Positions 1-4,620 of a stretch of DNA of 5,519 bases are shown in pieces. A model generated the notes under the pieces. The model was not told the DNA's origin. It saw only the letters and a program-made list of their open reading frames with translations, and did not search any database. How positions within the stretch are numbered: position 1 is the stretch's first letter; the number at the start of each line of letters is the position of its first letter. Origin of the DNA: Acidobacteriaceae bacterium. GTDB taxonomy: Bacteria; Acidobacteriota; Terriglobia; Terriglobales; Acidobacteriaceae. The stretch lies in NCBI GenBank assembly GCA_030040395.1, contig JASHTU010000592.1:1-5519 (forward strand), given 5' to 3'. The position numbers and the translations under genes are program-made.

Positions 1-88
1 GGGCTCCCGGATGGGGCGCCCGCGTATCGGTGAGACGCGCCCGGACGCCGCGGCCGTGGCGATGAAGATGCGGCGGGTGGGGACGCGT

Positions 89-103
89 TACCATGCTGGA
101 GTG
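89..103 (+). promoter_or_regulatory. Possible -10 element and leaderless GTG start
   Basis: TACCAT at 89-94 resembles a -10 hexamer and lies six bases before GTG 101. Transcription could therefore begin at or next to the start codon and give a leaderless message. This would explain why no Shine-Dalgarno sequence precedes any candidate start. No convincing -35 element is visible, and short hexamers occur by chance, so this is only a candidate. A tiny overlapping frame, ATG 93 to the TGA at 102-104, is probably coincidental. Confidence 0.22.
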
Positions 104-3100
104 AGCACTTCAACGCTATTACCGATTGTTTCAAATCAGCCTCGGCTGGATCACGAGAGTTTTGCCGCGCACCGGGAGCTGGAGACGCTGCTGAAAAAGA
201 GCCTACGCGGCGGGGTGCATTTCGACCTTGCTTCGAGGGCCCTGTATGCGGCGGATGCTTCGAGTTACCGGCAGCTTCCGGTGGGAGTGGTGTACCCGCG
301 CGATGCGGAGGACGTGGAAGCGGCGGTTGCCGCTTGTCGCGCCACGGGCGCGGCGGTGCTTCCGCGGGGCGGAGGCACGAGCGTGGCCGGGCAGACGGTG
401 AACGTGGCGCTGGTGTTCGACTACTCGCGGCATATGCACCGGCTGAAGTCGATCGATCCCGAAGCAAAGCTGGCGCGCGTGGAGCCGGGGATTGTGCTGG
501 ACCGGCTGCGCGACGCGGCGGAGGCGCATCACCTGACCTACGCGCCCGACCCGGCGACGCACTCGCGATGCACGCTGGGAGGCATGATCGGCAACAACAG
601 CTGCGGCGTACACGGGCTGCTGGGCGGCAAGGTGGTGGACAATGTGGAGTCGCTGGACGTGGTGCTGTACGACGGCACGCGGATGACCGTTGGCGCGACG
701 ACGGCGGAGGAACTGGAGGCGGCGATTCGCGGGGGCGGGCGCAAGGGCGAGATTTACGCGGGGCTGAAGCGGCTGCGCGACCGGTATGGGGCGATGGTGC
801 GGGAGAAGTATCCGGTGATTCCGCGGCGCGTGTCGGGGTACAACTTCGACGAGCTGCTGGAGGGGACGAAGTTCAACGTGGCGCGGGCGCTGGTGGGGTC
901 AGAAGGGACGTGTGTGAGCGTGGTGGGGGCGACGCTGAACCTGACGGCGAGCCCGCCGCACCGGGTGCTGGTGGTTTTGGCCTTCCCAGATGCATTTTTG
1001 GCGGCCGACGCGGTGATGGCGATTTTGAAGCATAAGCCGATCGGGCTGGAGGGGTTCGACGGATTGCTGGTGAGCTACATGAAAAAGAAGCGGCTGGCGC
1101 TGGAGAACGTGGCGCTGCTGCCGGAAGGAGGCGGGTTCCTGCTGGTGGAGATGGGCGCGTGGGACGCGGCGGAGGCGCAGGCGAAGGCGGAAGCGCTGGA
1201 AAGGGAGGCGCAGAGCTGGCCGGAGGTGCTTTCGGCGCGAATCTACTCGGCAGGCGAGGCGGCGCGCATTTGGGCGGTGCGGGATTCGGCGTTGGGGGCG
1301 ACGGTGTTTGTGCCCGGCGAACCCAACGCGTATGAAGGCTGGGAGGACGCGGCGGTTCCACCGGAGCACTTGGGCGCGTACCTGCGGGGGCTGGACCGGC
1401 TGATGAAGGAGTACAACTATCGGACGCCGATCTACGGGCACTTTGGGCAGGGCTGCGCGCATACGCGGATCAATTTCGATTTTCGGACGGTGGAGGGGTT
1501 GCGCTGCTTCCGCGAGTTCCTGGAGCGGGCGGCGGATTTGGTGTTGGGGTTTGGCGGGTCGCTCTCCGGCGAGCACGGTGACGGGCAGTCGAGGGCGGCG
1601 CTGTGGCCGAAGATGTTCGGGCCGGAGCTGGTGCAGGGGTTCAGGGAGTTCAAGGCGCTGTGGGATCCGGCGAACCGGATGAATCCGGGCAAGCTTTCAG
1701 ACGCGGTGCGGGTGTATGAGCCAACGGAAAACTTGCGCCAGGCTCCGCACGCGGATGGGAGCCCCTTTACCCGCTCGGATGGAGCACTGGAGACGCATTT
1801 TGTTTTCAGCAAAGATGAGGGGTCGCTGGAGCGAGCGACGGAGCGCTGCGTGGGGGTGGGCGCGTGCCGCAAGACGCAGGGCGGGGTGATGTGCCCGAGC
1901 TACCGCGCGACCGGCGAAGAGCGGCACTCGACGCGGGGACGCGCGCATTTGCTTTGGGAGATGCTGGCTGGCGCGCTGCGGGAAGAGGGATTCCAAAGCG
2001 AGGCGGTGCATGAGGCGCTGGATTTGTGCCTAAGCTGCAAGGCGTGCAAGACGGAATGCCCGGTGCAGGTGGACATGGCCGCGTACAAGGCGGAGTTCCT
2101 GGCGCAGCGGTACAAGGGGCGGATGCATCCGTTGCGGCATTATCTTTTCGGATTTGCGGACCGGCTGGCGCGGGCAGGCTCGGCAGCTCCGGCGCTGACA
2201 AACGCGGTGTTGACGGGGAGGGTGACAAGCGGGCTGGTGAAGCGCATGGCCGGCGTGGCGCAGGAGCGCCAACTGCCGCGGCTGGCGGCGAAGAGCTATC
2301 AAAAGACCCAATTGGAGATGCATTGGGACGCGACCGCGTCGGGGCGGGCCGGCGGGAATGGAAAATCGGTCGCCGCGCAGGCGGTGGTGCTGTGGCCGGA
2401 TACCTGGAACAACTATTACTATCCGCAATCGCTGGCTGCGGCGGACGCGGTTTTGACGGAGGCCGGGTTTGCGGTGGAGATTCCGCGGGGACACGTCTGC
2501 TGCGGGCGGCCGCTGTACGATTTCGGCCTGCTGGACGCGGCGCGCGGCTATCTTGCCAAGGTGCTGGACACAATGGCTGCGCAGATCGATGCGGGAAAGC
2601 CGTTCGTCTTTCTCGAACCAAGCTGCGCCAGCGTTTTTAAGGATGAGCTGCTCGAATTCTTTCCCAATGACGCCCGCGCCAAGGCGCTCAGTGGACAGGT
2701 GTGGCTGCTGGCCGACTGGCTGGCCGCGCGGGGGCCGGGCTTTGCCGCGAACCGGCTGAGCGGGGCGCGGATCCTGGTGCATGGGCACTGCCACCATAAG
2801 GCGGTTTTCGGTGGGCCGTCGAAAGAAATTGCACTGTTGCGCCAGGCCGGGGCCACTGTGGAAGTGATTCAGGCGGGCTGCTGCGGGATGGCGGGGCCGT
2901 TCGGCTTCGAGGCGGAGAAGTTTGAGGTGTCGAAGGCCATTGCCGAGGACGGCCTGCTGCCGGCCGTGCAAGCCGCCGACCCGTTGACGCTGGTGGTGGC
3001 CGATGGCTTCAGTTGCCGGGAGCAGATTGCGCACTTTGCGAGCCGCAAGGCGCTGCACTTCGCCGAGGTGCTGGCGCACTCGTGCGGCTGCGGGGGATGA
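101..3100 (+). CDS. FAD-linked D-2-hydroxyacid dehydrogenase fused to Fe-S and CCG domains (YdiJ-like)
   Basis: The product probably oxidises a D-2-hydroxy acid (lactate, glycolate or 2-hydroxyglutarate) at FAD and passes electrons through Fe-S centres to an unknown acceptor; the substrate cannot be read from sequence. Residue numbers count from the in-frame ATG at 11. The FAD-binding domain is about 85-310, with PRGGGTS (118-124), GGMIGNNSCG (190-199) and ALVGSEGT (293-300). The FAD-oxidase C domain is about 315-570, with H477 and H484, EHGDG (521-525) and NRMNPGK (555-561). Fe-S cysteines are C613, C619 and C628, then CLSCKACKTECP (673-684). The CCG region is about 790-1020: CCG at 830-832, EPSC (869-872), C927, GCCGMAG (956-962) and C1002. 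Length is close to E. coli YdiJ (about 1018 residues). ATG starts at 11, 62 and 68 lack a ribosome binding site. GTG 101 (999 residues) is preferred because family similarity begins shortly after it, but the start is uncertain and the frame is open to the window edge. No signal peptide is visible. The domain call is secure; the substrate is not. Confidence 0.9.
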   Translation: MSTSTLLPIVSNQPRLDHESFAAHRELETLLKKSLRGGVHFDLASRALYAADASSYRQLPVGVVYPRDAEDVEAAVAACRATGAAVLPRGGGTSVAGQTVNVALVFDYSRHMHRLKSIDPEAKLARVEPGIVLDRLRDAAEAHHLTYAPDPATHSRCTLGGMIGNNSCGVHGLLGGKVVDNVESLDVVLYDGTRMTVGATTAEELEAAIRGGGRKGEIYAGLKRLRDRYGAMVREKYPVIPRRVSGYNFDELLEGTKFNVARALVGSEGTCVSVVGATLNLTASPPHRVLVVLAFPDAFLAADAVMAILKHKPIGLEGFDGLLVSYMKKKRLALENVALLPEGGGFLLVEMGAWDAAEAQAKAEALEREAQSWPEVLSARIYSAGEAARIWAVRDSALGATVFVPGEPNAYEGWEDAAVPPEHLGAYLRGLDRLMKEYNYRTPIYGHFGQGCAHTRINFDFRTVEGLRCFREFLERAADLVLGFGGSLSGEHGDGQSRAALWPKMFGPELVQGFREFKALWDPANRMNPGKLSDAVRVYEPTENLRQAPHADGSPFTRSDGALETHFVFSKDEGSLERATERCVGVGACRKTQGGVMCPSYRATGEERHSTRGRAHLLWEMLAGALREEGFQSEAVHEALDLCLSCKACKTECPVQVDMAAYKAEFLAQRYKGRMHPLRHYLFGFADRLARAGSAAPALTNAVLTGRVTSGLVKRMAGVAQERQLPRLAAKSYQKTQLEMHWDATASGRAGGNGKSVAAQAVVLWPDTWNNYYYPQSLAAADAVLTEAGFAVEIPRGHVCCGRPLYDFGLLDAARGYLAKVLDTMAAQIDAGKPFVFLEPSCASVFKDELLEFFPNDARAKALSGQVWLLADWLAARGPGFAANRLSGARILVHGHCHHKAVFGGPSKEIALLRQAGATVEVIQAGCCGMAGPFGFEAEKFEVSKAIAEDGLLPAVQAADPLTLVVADGFSCREQIAHFASRKALHFAEVLAHSCGCGG

Positions 3101-3161
3101 GCGGTTCCTGACTCCGCGGAGCGCTTACAACTCGCTACTGCTGCTGGGCGTCCAAAGGGTG

Positions 3162-3209
3162 GGAGGCTGCCGCACTAACCCACTCCCCCGTGCGTCCGCG
3201 GCAGCCTCC
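3162..3209 (+). terminator. Perfect 12-bp inverted repeat after the dehydrogenase gene (candidate terminator)
   Basis: GGAGGCTGCCGC (3162-3173) is matched exactly by GCGGCAGCCTCC (3198-3209) across a 24-base loop, starting 61 bases past the dehydrogenase stop. Two G-T pairs and one more C-G pair could extend the base. The position suits a transcription terminator separating the dehydrogenase from the YtxH gene. However, no T-run follows: the next bases are TGCACGTTTGG. It may therefore act as a Rho-dependent or U-less terminator, an mRNA 3'-end stabiliser, a dispersed palindromic repeat or a protein-binding site. The arms were read directly; the function is inferred. Confidence 0.45.
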
Positions 3210-3240
3210 TGCACGTTTGGGCGTGAAGAGAGGGAAGTGG

Positions 3241-3280
3241 GGTAAACTGGATTGTTTTGATAATCTCAGGCATCCTTTAA
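3241..3280 (+). promoter_or_regulatory. AT-rich patch upstream of the YtxH gene, candidate promoter
   Basis: Base composition falls sharply in GC here compared with the flanks. Two -10-like hexamers are present, TAAACT (3243-3248) and GATAAT (3259-3264), each ahead of the ribosome binding site at 3289. Neither has a good TTGACA-like partner at 16-18 bases. The patch lies after the inverted repeat and before the YtxH gene, where a promoter is expected. Which hexamer is used, if either, cannot be decided by eye. Confidence 0.3.
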
Positions 3281-3288
3281 GCTCCACG

Positions 3289-3295
3289 AAAGGAG
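3289..3295 (+). promoter_or_regulatory. Ribosome binding site of the YtxH-domain gene
   Basis: AAAGGAG ends eight bases before ATG 3304. This strong Shine-Dalgarno match fixes the start. The same frame stays open further upstream, to an ATG at 3190, but that extension runs through the inverted repeat and lacks a binding site. Confidence 0.8.
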
Positions 3296-3303
3296 AATCG
3301 ATC

Positions 3304-3741
3304 ATGACCGAAGAGAGCAAATCGTATGGTCTGGCTTGGTTCCTGGCCGGATTAGGCGTGGGAGCGCTGGTGGGGATTCTGTATGCTCCCAAGAGCGGCC
3401 GCGAAACCCGGGAGGATATCTGCACCGGAGCCCGGGAGGGCACGGAATATCTGCGCGCGCGCACCCGCGACGCCGCGGAAGGGATGAGCACGCTGGTGGA
3501 CAAGGGCAAGGAGCAGGTGAGCGCTTTTGTCGACAAGAGCAAGGAGCAGATGAGCGGCTACGTCGATCGCGGCAGGGAAGTGATCGATCGCGGGCGCGCA
3601 CAGTGGGAGGAGTTTGTCGAGAAGGGCAAGAACCTGGTGACAGAACAAAGCAGCCGCGTGGGCGCCGCCGTAGATGCCGGCCGGCAGGCCTACAAGACGT
3701 CGACTGCGACCACCGACGAGAGCGAAACCCACGAATATTGA
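3304..3741 (+). CDS. YtxH-domain membrane protein with 11-residue repeat tail
   Basis: The product is 145 residues. A single hydrophobic, glycine-rich segment (about 8-28) contains the zipper-like stretch GLGVGALVGILYAPKSGRET (17-36), the hallmark of YtxH-domain proteins. The rest is charged, helical and probably cytoplasmic. The pattern V/I-D/E-x-G/S-K/R recurs at residues 65, 76, 87, 94, 105 and 123, spaced 11, 11, 7, 11 and 18 (7+11). That spacing fits a continuous amphipathic helix or coiled coil. YtxH in Bacillus is linked to general stress, but the biochemical role of the family is unknown and none is assigned here. Start ATG 3304 follows a strong ribosome binding site, and the glycine-zipper segment then sits at the N-terminus as usual. 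The gene lies 203 bp after the dehydrogenase and 239 bp before a DUF948-like gene, a pairing that suggests joint function. C40 is the only cysteine. Confidence 0.88.
   Translation: MTEESKSYGLAWFLAGLGVGALVGILYAPKSGRETREDICTGAREGTEYLRARTRDAAEGMSTLVDKGKEQVSAFVDKSKEQMSGYVDRGREVIDRGRAQWEEFVEKGKNLVTEQSSRVGAAVDAGRQAYKTSTATTDESETHEY
3487..3585 (+). repeat. Three tandem 33-bp (11-residue) coding repeats in the YtxH-domain gene
   Basis: Units cover residues 62-72, 73-83 and 84-94: STLVDKGKEQV, SAFVDKSKEQM and SGYVDRGREVI. In DNA, 3499-3522 and 3532-3555 match at 22 of 24 bases, so the first two units look like a fairly recent in-frame duplication. The third is similar mainly as protein. After it a 10-base match (TCGATCGCGG at 3563-3572 and 3584-3593) repeats at a 21-base, seven-codon step. 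The 11-mers resemble in style those of LEA group 3 and apolipoprotein-like helices; that is a resemblance, not an assignment. Confidence 0.75.
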
Positions 3742-3980
3742 ACGGCAGCCCACGGCTTCGATGCGAGCCTGGGCTCCTGTCCTGTAAACCTCCGATTCCG
3801 GAGCTGTGCAAAGGCGGGCTCGCCGGCCGGCTCCGGGCAGAACGCCTAAACCTTCGAATCGGGCTCCGTATAGGGCTCTGTGTTGGCCCCGGATTGGCCT
3901 CCGTTTAAGCTGCATGGGCTAAATTGGCGTTCGAAGGGCCGGTTACAAGCACTTGCATGACGCGGGGTGAGGTGACTTGA
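3742..3980. other. Non-coding gap between the YtxH and DUF948-like genes with weak repeats
   Basis: No convincing gene is seen. A 7-bp inverted repeat CCGGAGC/GCTCCGG (3798-3804/3830-3836) encloses a smaller GGCG/CGCC stem (3813-3816/3821-3824), with no T-run after it. GGGCTC occurs at 3771, 3816, 3861 and 3873, the first three exactly 45 bases apart. TAAACCT-CGA-TC-like segments at 3785-3807 and 3847-3869 agree at 17 of 23 positions, so the gap may hold a decayed direct repeat. CCTTCGAA (3851-3858) and TTCGAAGG (3930-3937) are inverted copies 71 bases apart. No promoter for the downstream gene is clear. Any of these could be chance in GC-rich sequence. Confidence 0.35.
3969..3975 (+). promoter_or_regulatory. 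Ribosome binding site of the DUF948-like gene
   Basis: GAGGTGA ends five bases before ATG 3981. Match and spacing are good and support that start, which also places the hydrophobic segment directly at the N-terminus. Confidence 0.7.
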
Positions 3981-4535
3981 ATGTCCGAGTTTGAGGCGGT
4001 TCTGACCGGGTTGGTTGCGGTGATTGCGCTGGCGATGCTGCTGCAATCGATAGGCTTACTGATTGCCGTGGCGGTGTTGCGCAAGGCGACGCAGAGGGCG
4101 GAAGAGCGCTTCGAAGAGGTTCGCGCGGCGGTAATGCCGGTGGTGGACCGCGGGCGCGAGGCCTTGGAGCGCATGGGGCCGAAGATCGAAAAGGCCGCCG
4201 CGGAGCTTTCGAACCTGTCGCAGGAAGTGCGGTTGCAGACCGCAGACGTGCGCTCGGCGGTGACTGATATTACCGATCGGGTAAGGCATCAAATCGAGCG
4301 GCTGGACGGCATGTTTTCGGGAGTTCTGGATGGCGTAGACCGGGCGGGGACGTTTGTAAGCGAAACGGTTCAAAAGCCGATGCGCCAGATTTCGGCGCTG
4401 GTGGCGAGCTTTAAAGCCGCCGTGGAAGCGTTGCGCGCCGCGGAGACGGGACGACCGGCGCGCGGCGTGCGGTACCCCAGCAGCGAGCCGGCGGCCGCGG
4501 ATGGCCCTGCCGGCAAAAAGGACATGCTCGCTTAG
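3981..4535 (+). CDS. DUF948-like single-span membrane coiled-coil protein
   Basis: The product is 184 residues. Residues 7-33 form one long hydrophobic segment (LTGLVAVIALAMLLQSIGLL within it). About 120 residues of mostly helical, heptad-like sequence follow, then a proline/alanine/glycine-rich loose tail (about 157-184). The stretch RAGTFVSETVQKPMRQISAL (121-140) matches the style of DUF948 and related bacterial proteins, in which a T/S-V-x-x-P-x-x-x-I/V motif follows the coiled coil. There are no cysteines or catalytic motifs. The protein is probably anchored in the inner membrane with a helical soluble domain; orientation is not determined. It shares the string VDRGRE (55-60) with VDRGRE in the upstream YtxH-domain protein, which supports a physical or functional partnership. 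Function is unknown in the family. The start is set by GAGGTGA at 3969. The family call is moderate; that it is a real gene is near certain. Confidence 0.85.
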   Translation: MSEFEAVLTGLVAVIALAMLLQSIGLLIAVAVLRKATQRAEERFEEVRAAVMPVVDRGREALERMGPKIEKAAAELSNLSQEVRLQTADVRSAVTDITDRVRHQIERLDGMFSGVLDGVDRAGTFVSETVQKPMRQISALVASFKAAVEALRAAETGRPARGVRYPSSEPAAADGPAGKKDMLA

Positions 4536-4585
4536 AGCCTGTTATTCTTTTTCCCGCCGGCCGGAGCCGGTCTGAACACAGGCTC
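4535..4585 (+). terminator. Nested inverted repeat beginning at the DUF948-like stop codon
   Basis: GAGCCTGT (4535-4542) pairs perfectly with ACAGGCTC (4578-4585). The left arm starts on the last base of the TAG stop. Inside is a tight CCGGC/GCCGG hairpin (4557-4561/4566-4570) with a CGGA loop. A T-rich run (4545-4552) lies inside the outer stem rather than after it, so this is not a standard intrinsic terminator. The structure ends 24 bases before the next ribosome binding site, so it could be a weak terminator, a processing site or a translation-modulating leader for the propeller gene. The arms are seen; the role is inferred. Confidence 0.35.
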
Positions 4586-4608
4586 AAGGCTTGCACAATC
4601 CATTCCCC

Positions 4609-4614
4609 GGAGGT
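4609..4614 (+). promoter_or_regulatory. Ribosome binding site of the beta-propeller gene
   Basis: GGAGGT ends six bases before ATG 4621. It is a near-ideal Shine-Dalgarno sequence at ideal spacing and sets the start directly before a signal peptide. Confidence 0.8.
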
Positions 4615-4620
4615 CTTGCC

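Noticed and set aside
2..94. Divergent minus-strand frame from the CAT at 92-94, open to the window edge
   Set aside because: It has no ribosome binding site, a His/Arg/Pro-rich translation and only about 30 codons visible. It could still be the start of a divergent gene, but nothing supports it.
1860..2090. Possible frameshift or broken gene at the junction of the flavin and Fe-S modules
   Set aside because: The frame is continuous with all Fe-S motifs in order. The fusion is a known architecture, not an assembly error.
899..2621. Other minus-strand and alternate-frame open frames inside the dehydrogenase gene
   Set aside because: They are Pro/Arg/Ala-rich low-complexity shadows caused by the scarcity of stop codons in GC-rich DNA.
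2030..3079. Long minus-strand open frame (349 codons) opposite the dehydrogenase gene
   Set aside because: It lies wholly opposite a strongly supported gene with clear motifs. Its translation is rich in Arg, Pro, Gln and His as expected from reading GC-rich codons backwards, and it has no recognisable domain.
3190..3303. N-terminal extension of the YtxH-domain gene to ATG 3190
   Set aside because: It would run through the inverted repeat and AT-rich patch, lacks a ribosome binding site and would bury the membrane segment. The strong AAAGGAG at 3289 selects ATG 3304.
4545..4552. T-rich run read as an intrinsic terminator of the DUF948-like gene
   Set aside because: No stable GC stem directly precedes it. 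The outer inverted repeat encloses the run instead, and the only upstream pairing is a weak AAAAAG/CTTTTT match.
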